DNA from: Streptomyces sedi
Lineage (GTDB): Bacteria > Actinomycetota > Actinomycetes > Streptomycetales > Streptomycetaceae
Length of the DNA: 64,000 nt
Direction of reading: 5' to 3'
Assembly (NCBI RefSeq): GCF_006335015.1
Contig: NZ_VDGT01000023.1
Span: forward strand, 45,915 to 109,914
A program made the position numbers and the translations under genes. The notes beneath the pieces are model-generated. The model saw nothing but the letters and a program-made list of their open reading frames with translations. It did no database searches and was not told where the DNA came from. Position 1 is the stretch's first letter; each line of letters starts with the position of its first letter. Positions 58,202 to 64,000 of the stretch are shown piece after piece.

Positions 58202-59782
58202 TCAGAACTGAAGCGCCCAGCCGTTGAGGGTGCCCTCGTCCCGGCTGGCGTTGTCGGCGACGGTCAGCGTCCACTCACCGTCGGCCGACACCCCGGCGCC
58301 CGGGACCCGGTAGGTGGCGAGCAGGTCCTGCTGGCTGCCGCCCGAGCGGTCCCGCAGCACCCGGCTCGTCCCGTCGGGGCCGGTCAGCTCCACGGTGAGG
58401 TCGCCGACCCAGGTGTGGCTGATGTCGAGGTCGACCTCGAACGCACCGGTCAACGCGCCGACGCCGCTGACGTCGATCGTGGAGGTCACGGAGGTGTTGT
58501 CCACGATCGCCACCGGCGCCGCGCTCTCGAACCGCTCGCCGGACGGCGGCGCCCCGGGGCCCGAGCCGTCGCCGCTGACGTTCAGCAGGACGTTGGCCGT
58601 GTCCCCCGGGATGCCGCTGAGCACGTCGCCGAGTCCGGAGCCGACCAGCGCGTCCTCGACCTCGGCCGGGGTGGCGTCCGGGTTCTCACCCAGGTACAGG
58701 GCGGCGGCGCCCGCGACGTGCGGGGTGGCCATGGAGGTGCCGGAGATGGTGTTCTCCGCCGTGTCGCCGGTGTTCCACGCCGAGGTGATGGCGCTGCCCG
58801 GCGCGAACAGGTCGACCACCGAACCCACGTTGGAGAACGGCGAGATGTCGTCGGCCGACGTGCTCGACCCGACCGTGATGGCCTCCTCCACTCGCGCGGG
58901 GGAGCTGAGGGAGGCGTCCGCGCCGTAGCTGTTGCCGGCGGCCACCGCGTAGGTGATGCCCGCGTCGACGGAGTTGCGCACCGCCGTGTCCAGGGTGCTG
59001 TTGGCGCCGCCGCCGAGGCTGACGTTCACCACGGAGGGGCCCGAGGCGTTGCCGGTGATCCAGTCGACGCCGCCGACCACCGCCTCGATGGTTCCCGAGC
59101 CGCTGTTGTCCAGCACGCGGACGGAGACCAGGTCGGCGTTCTTGGCGACCCCGTACGCGCCCCCGGCGGCGGTGCCGGCGACATGGGTGCCGTGGCCCTG
59201 TCCGTCGCCGCCGTCGCCTCCGTAGGCGTCGAAGCCGAAGGTGGCCCGGCCGTCGAAGTCCTGGTGGCTGTAGCGGACGCCGGTGTCCAGGACGTAGATG
59301 GTGACGCCCTCGCCGCCGTGGTCGGGGTAGGTGTAGGAGGAGTCGAGCTGCGCCGACGGCTGGTCGATCCGGTCCAGCCCCCAGGACGGCGGGTCGTCCT
59401 GGGTGGCGGTGGTGCGCACGGTCTGGTTGTGGGTGACCTCCGCGACGGCCGGGTCGGCGGCCAGGGCGAGCGCCTCGGCCTCGGTGGCCTCCACGGCGAA
59501 GCCGTTCAGCGCGTGCTGGAAGACGCTGGTGACCTCGGCGCCGTGGGAGTCGGCGAGGGACTCGGCGGTCGCCGCGACGCCCTGGGACGTCACCCCGCCG
59601 CTGAGCGTGACGAGGTAGCTGCCGGGCACGATGTCCTCCGCCCCGGCGTTGGCGATCACCCCGGTCGGGGTGTCGTCGGCCTGGGCGCTCGCGGGCAGGG
59701 CGATCCCGGCGATGACCACGCCGGCGGCGGTGGCCAGTCCGGCGCCGCGGCGGAACCGCGTCGACTTGCGCGTCTTGTCCAT
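58202..59782 (-). CDS. Secreted subtilisin-like serine protease (S8) with P-domain
   Basis: The 526-residue preproprotease has a signal peptide (GLATAAGVVIAGIALPASAQA) and an inhibitor I9-like propeptide (SYLVTLSGGVTSQGVAATAE). The catalytic domain has the Asp in YVLDTGVRYSHQDF, the His in GHGTHVAGTAAGG and the Ser in GTSMATPHVAGAAAL, so it is complete. A proprotein-convertase P-domain (about 420-526: TSTIDVSGVGALTGAFEVDL, then HTWVGDLTVEL) ends the chain and may aid folding or substrate binding. The ATG at 59782 follows AAGGAG. An 11-bp inverted repeat lies upstream. Confidence 0.94.
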   Translation of the reverse strand: MDKTRKSTRFRRGAGLATAAGVVIAGIALPASAQADDTPTGVIANAGAEDIVPGSYLVTLSGGVTSQGVAATAESLADSHGAEVTSVFQHALNGFAVEATEAEALALAADPAVAEVTHNQTVRTTATQDDPPSWGLDRIDQPSAQLDSSYTYPDHGGEGVTIYVLDTGVRYSHQDFDGRATFGFDAYGGDGGDGQGHGTHVAGTAAGGAYGVAKNADLVSVRVLDNSGSGTIEAVVGGVDWITGNASGPSVVNVSLGGGANSTLDTAVRNSVDAGITYAVAAGNSYGADASLSSPARVEEAITVGSSTSADDISPFSNVGSVVDLFAPGSAITSAWNTGDTAENTISGTSMATPHVAGAAALYLGENPDATPAEVEDALVGSGLGDVLSGIPGDTANVLLNVSGDGSGPGAPPSGERFESAAPVAIVDNTSVTSTIDVSGVGALTGAFEVDLDISHTWVGDLTVELTGPDGTSRVLRDRSGGSQQDLLATYRVPGAGVSADGEWTLTVADNASRDEGTLNGWALQF

Positions 59783-59829
59783 CAGACAGGTGCTCCTTGT
59801 GGGGTACGTGCGGGACGGGATGCGGGATT

Positions 59830-59866
59830 ACGTGCCCATGACAACTTGGGGCTTCCATGGGCACGT
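59830..59866. promoter_or_regulatory. 11-bp inverted repeat upstream of the protease gene
   Basis: ACGTGCCCATG and CATGGGCACGT are perfect reverse complements separated by 15 bases, starting 48 bases before the protease start codon. The centre-to-centre distance of about 26 bases allows a protein dimer or tetramer to bind. It is the best operator candidate for this gene. Confidence 0.6.
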
Positions 59867-59986
59867 CACAACTGTCGAACCGTTCGGTCACCTTCGCAAG
59901 GCCGCCTGGAGAGGCTTCACATGAACGACATGGGCGCGTAGCGCGCGTCGATGTGACGTCGTGTCGGCGTAAACGCGGGCGTGCGG

Positions 59987-60036
59987 GCGCCCGGGCCGGC
60001 GCCGCCCCGTCGGGGGAACGCCGCCGGCCCGGGCGC
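59987..60036 (-). terminator. Terminator of the Spo0M gene
   Basis: A perfect 15-bp stem (59987-60001 with 60022-60036) with a 20-base loop lies just after the stop codon at 60048 on the minus strand. Confidence 0.7.
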
Positions 60037-60047
60037 GGGGCGCGCGC

Positions 60048-60995
60048 TCAGTCGTCGCCGCCCAGGGCGTCACCGATCTCGTCGACGATCTCGGCCGCCA
60101 CCATGCCGCCGACCACCCCGGCCGCCAGCCCGGCGACCGCGCCGCCGATGCCCGCCCCGACGCCGCCGTGGCCGCCGTCGCTCTTGCGCTCGTGCCCGTG
60201 ACCGCCGCCGAGGAAGCCGCCGGAGCGGCGCTCCGCGAGCTGCCGCAGCCAGGAGTCGACCAGCGCGGCGAAGTCCGTGCCGTCCACGTCGCCATGGCCG
60301 ACGGTGAAGATGTTCAACGCGTCGCCGCCGCCCGAGAACAGCCCGCCGCGCCGGTCCGCCTCCAGCACCACCGTCAGCCCCGCCGGGTCGGCGAGGAAGC
60401 TGATCTCGACCTCGCGCATCGCGTGGGCGTGGTCGGGGCCCGGCGTCAGCTCGATCTCCTGGTAGAAGGGGAGCGTCTGGTTCGTTCCCCGAATGCGCCC
60501 CAGCTCCAGGTCGGTGGAGCGGAAGCCGAAGCCGAGCCGCCCGAACGCGTCCAGCACCGCTTCCTGGACCGGCAGCGGACGGATCATCAGCGGATCGAGG
60601 TCGCCCGTGTCCACCGCGCCCGCCACGGCGAGCTGGGTGCGCACGCCGAGCGGCCTGCTCAAGGGCTGCCCGAAGACCTCGGTGATCGGCGCCTCCCACG
60701 GCAGCGGGAAGGAGAACGGGATCGACAGCTCCTGCTCCTCCGCCAGCCGGAACCCGCCGCCGACCACCACCCGGTGGAACCGCACCGTGCCGTGACGTTC
60801 CTCCTCGCCGGCCTCCGACTCCACGCGGGCCGCCAACTCCAGGGTGACCTCCGTGATCTCCACGTCCATCGAGCCGCCGCGGATCAGCACGTCGCCGGAG
60901 ACGGTGTCGCCGGGCAACACCGTCCCCCGGTGCAGCACCGTGTCAACCGAGGGGCCACCGACGCCCAGCTTTCCGAGCAACCGCTTGAACACCAT
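60048..60995 (-). CDS. Sporulation-control protein Spo0M family
   Basis: The 315-residue protein has an arrestin-like fold: MVFKRLLGKLGVGGPSVDTV and VLPGDTVSGDVLIRGGSMDV at the N-terminus, then PFSFPLPWEAPITEVFGQPL. The C-terminal third is a Gly/His-rich linker and a small hydrophobic segment (GAVAGLAAGVVGGMVAAEIV). Spo0M affects sporulation onset in bacilli; actinobacterial homologues are common and uncharacterised. The ATG at 60995 follows GAGGAG. It is a single gene. Confidence 0.9.
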   Translation of the reverse strand: MVFKRLLGKLGVGGPSVDTVLHRGTVLPGDTVSGDVLIRGGSMDVEITEVTLELAARVESEAGEEERHGTVRFHRVVVGGGFRLAEEQELSIPFSFPLPWEAPITEVFGQPLSRPLGVRTQLAVAGAVDTGDLDPLMIRPLPVQEAVLDAFGRLGFGFRSTDLELGRIRGTNQTLPFYQEIELTPGPDHAHAMREVEISFLADPAGLTVVLEADRRGGLFSGGGDALNIFTVGHGDVDGTDFAALVDSWLRQLAERRSGGFLGGGHGHERKSDGGHGGVGAGIGGAVAGLAAGVVGGMVAAEIVDEIGDALGGDD

Positions 60996-61155
60996 GCCGG
61001 CGTTCTCCTCCTGTGTCGTCGCGACGGCCGCCTCCCGGCTGCCTCCCGGTCGGTCGGCCGGGAGGGAGCGCGACGGCGGAGCGGGGACGGAACGCGCCCC
61101 AACCTCCGCCGTGCGCCGGGGGGTTCGGGGTCCCGCCGCTGTTCCTCCGGTCACG

Positions 61156-62127
61156 CTACCGCGTCGTGGCATCCCCGTCGGCGAAACGGTCGGTGGCCTC
61201 CACCAGCCGCGCGGCCATCCCCTCGCCGGAGGTGGAGTGCCCGGCCGTGCCGACCACGCGCAGCTCGCACGCCGGTCCCCAGCGGTGGGCCAACTCCCAG
61301 GCGGTGCCCAGCAGATTGCCCGGGTCCAGGCTGCCCTGCACCACCACGCCGGGGATGCCGGCCAGCTCCGGCGCGCGACGCAGCACCTCGCCCTCGGGCA
61401 GCCAGGAGCCGCGGCTCCAGTAGTGGGTGACGATCCGCGCGAAGGCCAGCCGGAAGGCCGGGTCCTCGTAACGGGAGGGGCCGGCCGGGCCGCCCACGTC
61501 GATCGCCTCCTCCCAGTCGCACCAGGCGCGCGCGGCGGCCTCGCGCACCCGGGGGTCGGGGTCGTGGAGCAGCCGGTCGTAGGCCGACGGCAGGTCGCCG
61601 TCGCGCTCGGCGGCCGGCACCGCGTTCCGGAAGGCGCGCCAGGGCTCGGGGAAGTAGACGCCCAGGCCGCGGGTGAGCAGGTCGGTCTCGGCGCGACGGC
61701 CGGTGGCCAGGCCCATCAGCACCAGCGCGCTGACGCGGTCGGGGTGGCGGAGCGCGTAGACCAGGGAGAGCACCGAGCCCCAGGAGCCGCCGAAGAGCAG
61801 CCAGCGCTCCACGCCCAACTCCTCGCGCAGCGCCTCCATGTCGGCGAGCAGATGCTCGGTGGTGTTGGTGCTCAGATCCACCTCCGGCTCGGAGGCGTGC
61901 GGCGTGGAGCGGCCCGCGTTGCGCTGGTCGAAGAGGACGATCCGGTATCTGGCCGGGTCGAAGAAGCGCCGCACCCTCGGGCCGCAGCCGGACCCCGGGC
62001 CCCCGTGCACGACGAGGGCGGGCAGGCCCTCGGGGTTGCCGCAGGTCTCCCAGTAGACGCGGTGGCCGTCGCCGACGGAGAGCCAGCCGCGGTCGTAGGG
62101 CTCGATCGGTGGATACAGCTCTGACAT
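61156..62127 (-). CDS. pip: Prolyl aminopeptidase (proline iminopeptidase)
   Basis: The 323-residue alpha/beta-hydrolase of peptidase family S33 removes N-terminal proline from peptides. Signatures are LVVHGGPGSGCGP (oxyanion region) and VLFDQRNAGRSTPH, then the nucleophile serine in LFGGSWGSVLSL and WCDWEEAI of the cap. The late VQGSLDPGN (acid) and GTAGHSTSG (histidine) complete the triad. The ATG at 62127 follows GGAGGT. It is divergent from the MarR gene at 62218, with a shared palindrome between them. Confidence 0.94.
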   Translation of the reverse strand: MSELYPPIEPYDRGWLSVGDGHRVYWETCGNPEGLPALVVHGGPGSGCGPRVRRFFDPARYRIVLFDQRNAGRSTPHASEPEVDLSTNTTEHLLADMEALREELGVERWLLFGGSWGSVLSLVYALRHPDRVSALVLMGLATGRRAETDLLTRGLGVYFPEPWRAFRNAVPAAERDGDLPSAYDRLLHDPDPRVREAAARAWCDWEEAIDVGGPAGPSRYEDPAFRLAFARIVTHYWSRGSWLPEGEVLRRAPELAGIPGVVVQGSLDPGNLLGTAWELAHRWGPACELRVVGTAGHSTSGEGMAARLVEATDRFADGDATTR

Positions 62128-62158
62128 GGGGTGACCTCCGGGCTCGGCATCCGAATAT

Positions 62159-62176
62159 TATGACAGCGCTGTTATA
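62159..62176. promoter_or_regulatory. MarR-type operator
   Basis: TATGACAGCGCTGTTATA is an 18-bp palindrome with one mismatched pair around the perfect core ACAGCGCTGT. It lies in the 90-base gap between the divergent pip and marR-like genes, at the position expected for MarR autoregulation and control of pip. Confidence 0.75.
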
Positions 62177-62217
62177 TCAGGGCTTTCGGAAGTGCGTCGC
62201 TCGGTTATCTTGCTGGC

Positions 62218-62877
62218 ATGTCCACCCAGCGCCCCCTCACCGGCATCGGCACCCGGCTGCGCCATCTGCTCGACCTGCTGGAGGCCGACCTGGCCTCGGC
62301 CTACCCCCGGCTCGGGCTCGACGACTACCGCCCCCGCTACAGCCCGGTGATCAGGGCGCTGGTTGCCCACGGGCCCAGCACCATCGGGGAGTTGGCCGAG
62401 GCGATGCGCGTGACCCACTCCGCCGCGAGCCAGACCGTGGCGCAGCTCGACAGGCGGGGCCTGGTCGAGCTGAGCGTGGGGCGCGACGCCAGGCAGCGCG
62501 TCGCGTGCCTCACGGAACGCGGCCGGGAGCTGCTTCCGGTGTTGGACGCCGAGTGGGAGGTGGCCGAGGCGGCGATGGCCGACCTCGACGCGGAGCTGAG
62601 CGTGCCGCTGTCCCGGCTCCTCACCGAGCTGGAACAGGCGCTGGAACGCCGCCCCTACCGGGAACGGGTCGCCGAGGCCGTCCGGGCCGTCGGGCCGGTC
62701 GGGGCCGGAGAGTCCGTTGGTGCTGTTGGTGCTGTTGGTGCTGTTGGTGCTGTTGGTGCTGTTGGTGCTGTTGGTGCTGACGGGGCTGTCGGGGGCGTCG
62801 GGTCCGCTGGTGCCGTCGGGGGCGTCGGGTCGGTCGGGGTCGAGGAGTCGCCCGGGGCCGACGAGCACTCTGGGTGA
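62218..62877 (+). CDS. MarR-family regulator with in-frame (VGA)7 repeat tail
   Basis: The 219-residue protein has a MarR winged helix (IRALVAHGPSTIGELAEAMR, VTHSAASQTVAQLDRRGLVE, then RDARQRVACLTERGRELLPV) in its first 150 residues. The remaining 70 residues are low-complexity Val/Gly/Ala, including seven exact VGA units, and are not part of the family fold. The regulated gene is probably the divergent pip. The ribosome binding site before the ATG at 62218 is weak. Confidence 0.87.
   Translation: MSTQRPLTGIGTRLRHLLDLLEADLASAYPRLGLDDYRPRYSPVIRALVAHGPSTIGELAEAMRVTHSAASQTVAQLDRRGLVELSVGRDARQRVACLTERGRELLPVLDAEWEVAEAAMADLDAELSVPLSRLLTELEQALERRPYRERVAEAVRAVGPVGAGESVGAVGAVGAVGAVGAVGAVGADGAVGGVGSAGAVGGVGSVGVEESPGADEHSG
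62716..62778 (+). repeat. Seven exact copies of a 9-bp tandem repeat
   Basis: GTTGGTGCT is repeated seven times without change inside the marR-like gene, encoding (Val-Gly-Ala)7. The unit is T-rich for this genome and uses GTT and GCT codons that are rare around it, which shows recent expansion. Copy-number changes would keep the frame. Confidence 0.95.
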
Positions 62878-62924
62878 GCCGTTCGGCGCCGGCGGTGGTG
62901 CGACGGGGCCCGAGCCGGGGCACG

Positions 62925-63221
62925 ATGAAGGGCATGAGCACAGAGGTGCGAGACAACAGCCAGCTCGGCCGGTTCGAGGCGTGGATGGACGGCGAGTTCG
63001 CCGGCTACGCCGACTACGCGCGCGAAGAGGGGCGGGTGGTCTATCCGCACACCGAGGTGCGCGTCGGCTACGAGGGCAGAGGCGTCGGCGGCGCGCTGGC
63101 CACGGAGGCGATGGAGGACGCCGAACGCCGTGAGCTGCGCGTCGTGGCCAGCTGCCCGTTCATCGCCGGCTGGCTGACCAAGCACCCGGAGTACCAGCAC
63201 CTGGAGGAGACCACCCCGTAA
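62925..63221 (+). CDS. GNAT-like N-acetyltransferase (YjdJ/YidJ type)
   Basis: The 98-residue protein is a minimal GNAT of the GCN5-related YjdJ group. It has EAWMDGEFAGYADYAREEGR, VVYPHTEVRVGYEGRGVGGA (acetyl-CoA loop GYEGRGVGG) and VVASCPFIAGWLTKHPEY with the conserved cysteine and tyrosine. The substrate is unknown. ATG codons at 62925 and 62934 are both possible; the second has no better ribosome binding site. It follows the MarR gene by 47 bases on the same strand. Confidence 0.88.
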   Translation: MKGMSTEVRDNSQLGRFEAWMDGEFAGYADYAREEGRVVYPHTEVRVGYEGRGVGGALATEAMEDAERRELRVVASCPFIAGWLTKHPEYQHLEETTP

Positions 63222-63253
63222 CGGGTGGGGATCGCGTCCGCCGGGCCCGTCCC

Positions 63254-63631
63254 TCAGCCCTGGCCGCGCAGGCGGTCCAGCTCGCGGCGCTCGCGCTTGG
63301 TGGGCCGGCCGGCGCCCCGGTCGCGCACCGGGACGGCGGGCACCTCCACGCGGGGCGGCGGCGGGGGGCTGTTGTCGATCAGGCACTCCGCGGCCGTGGG
63401 GGCGCCGACCCGCTTGCGGATCAGCCGGGTGGCCTTCACGACCCGTTCCCGGCCGGCGTGCCAGACGCGCACCTCGTCGCCGACCTTCACGTGCTGCGCC
63501 GGCTTGACCCGTTCCCCGTTGATCTTGACATGACCGGCGCGGCAGGCCGAGGCGGCCATCGACCTGGTCTTGACCAGGCGCACCGCCCAGATCCAGGTGT
63601 CCACCCGCACGCTTCCCTGCTCATCGGTCAT
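63254..63631 (-). CDS. S4-domain RNA-binding protein (Hsp15 type)
   Basis: The 125-residue protein has an N-terminal S4 domain (VRVDTWIWAVRLVKTRSMAA, then CRAGHVKINGERVKPAQHVK and VGDEVRVWHAG), followed by a basic tail (GAGRPTKRERRELDRLRGQG). Hsp15 binds stalled 50S subunits carrying nascent chains and helps recycle them. The ATG at 63631 is only 11 bases from the end of a MITE, so its promoter is probably altered or supplied by that element. Confidence 0.92.
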   Translation of the reverse strand: MTDEQGSVRVDTWIWAVRLVKTRSMAASACRAGHVKINGERVKPAQHVKVGDEVRVWHAGRERVVKATRLIRKRVGAPTAAECLIDNSPPPPPRVEVPAVPVRDRGAGRPTKRERRELDRLRGQG

Positions 63632-63644
63632 GGCCTCGACTCTA

Positions 63645-63808
63645 GGCCGTCTCGTTTGGATCTTCGTGGAGCAGGGTGCGGCGTCAGATGCGGTGCATCG
63701 CAAGGCGCCGGATCGCAGCTCATACTTCGTCGTATTTGCGCGATTTGGTAACGCAGCGAGGTGCCGTAGCTGGCGTCGCGCCCCCGCGAAGATCTAAACG
63801 AGACGGCC
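63645..63808. mobile_element. 164-bp MITE with 22-bp terminal inverted repeats
   Basis: The ends begin GGCCGTCTCGTTT and match over 22 bases with one mismatch (left 63645-63666, right 63787-63808). TA dinucleotides flank both sides (63643-63644 and 63809-63810), as for IS630/mariner-like or some IS5-like elements that duplicate TA. The inside has no gene and partial dyad symmetry around ATAC-TTCGTC-GTAT. It is non-autonomous and would need a transposase elsewhere. Confidence 0.8.
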
Positions 63809-63856
63809 TAATACTGCAACCGCATCTGGGGTGACGATCAGCGTCGGTCGTCGTTG

Positions 63857-64000
63857 GTGTCACTGTGTGCTGATGAGGTGACGGTCGAGCAGGTTGAGTC
63901 TTGGTCCGAGGGGATAGCCGGGCTGCATGCCCGGTTCGCCCACCGTTTCGGCAGGTCCGAGCCGCGTGAACGGGCACTGGACTACCTGGAGGGGCTGGTC
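63857..64000 (+). CDS. IS701-like transposase, N-terminal part (cut by window edge)
   Basis: The 48 visible residues include ESWSEGIAGLHARFAHRFGR and SEPRERALDYLEGLV. This matches the start of IS701-family DDE transposases, where it is followed by a stretch like APLERKNGWQ. The GTG at 63857 is the best upstream start, and another GTG lies at 63878. The catalytic part is outside the window. No terminal inverted repeat for it was found between the MITE and this start. Confidence 0.78.
   Translation, partial: MSLCADEVTVEQVESWSEGIAGLHARFAHRFGRSEPRERALDYLEGLV

Noticed and set aside
62716..62778. Tandem repeat considered as a CRISPR array or as an Asn-Ser-Thr repeat protein on the minus strand
   Set aside because: The repeats are contiguous with no spacers, and the plus strand reads in frame with the MarR domain while the minus-strand frame has no homology.
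1..64000. tRNA, rRNA, riboswitch, prophage, replication origin or CRISPR features
   Set aside because: Read-through of intergenic regions showed no cloverleaf arms, rRNA-like conserved segments, spacer arrays or DnaA-box clusters; a covariance-model scan would be needed to exclude small structured RNAs.

Overview
The window is GC-rich DNA (roughly 72-74% by eye, not counted) from an actinomycete, almost certainly a Streptomyces or close relative. The signs are codon use with nearly all G/C third positions, many GTG starts, WhiJ-type regulator/DUF397 pairs, RsbW-like ATP-binding proteins, a DnaE2/ImuB-like mutasome pair and a dispersed Streptomyces-type hairpin repeat at 26842-26873. From memory, several neighbours (dnaE2, secreted lipases, hmgA, a GntR regulator) also lie near each other in the S. 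coelicolor chromosome, so this looks like chromosomal core with accessory insertions. No rRNA, tRNA, CRISPR array, plasmid or phage module was seen.

Layout. 1-3.7 kb: a broken AraC regulator divergent from a phytanoyl-CoA dioxygenase, a Cys-rich pentapeptide protein, a cold shock protein and a HAD phosphatase. 3.9-8.4 kb: dnaE2 and an ImuB-like Y-family protein, coupled by ATGA and preceded by a near-consensus LexA box. 8.5-13.6 kb: a secreted lipase, a PPOX flavoprotein, then a textbook iron box in front of a two-gene siderophore diamine module (PLP decarboxylase plus SidA-type N-hydroxylase) and a small GntR regulator. 13.7-16.6 kb: a LacI regulator with its own operator and a GH13 alpha-glucosidase. 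16.8-20.5 kb: an exported protein, a membrane HTH protein, a pirin and a small recombinase-like protein.

20.5-22.3 kb is an intact IS200/IS605 element (TnpA Y1 transposase plus TnpB) that appears to have landed exactly on the stop codon of the preceding gene. 22.4-28.7 kb carries secreted polysaccharide enzymes (pectate lyase, Rv2525c-like, GH43). 28.9-35.3 kb has small regulators, hmgA between a GntR regulator and a TPR-type HTH regulator, a MaoC protein and two DUF202 membrane proteins. 35.4-41.5 kb has an FAD dehydrogenase, a BCCT transporter, an SGNH lipase and a tandem P-loop protein.

41.5-49.4 kb is a polymorphic toxin locus: a 1520-residue Rhs protein ending in an AHH-type nuclease, an overlapping immunity gene and a second immunity-like DUF4241 gene, preceded by a VanW-family protein. 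49.6-51.5 kb is a WhiJ-type triad. 51.7-54.1 kb holds a WrbA quinone reductase and a DHA2 efflux pump. 54.5-58.1 kb encodes an unusual single polypeptide joining an exported alpha/beta-hydrolase to a cytoplasmic ABC ATPase, coupled to its permease. 58.2-63.6 kb: a subtilisin with P-domain, Spo0M, prolyl aminopeptidase divergent from a MarR regulator with a 7x9-bp in-frame tandem repeat, a GNAT-like protein and an S4 protein. The right edge has a 164-bp MITE and the start of an IS701-like transposase.
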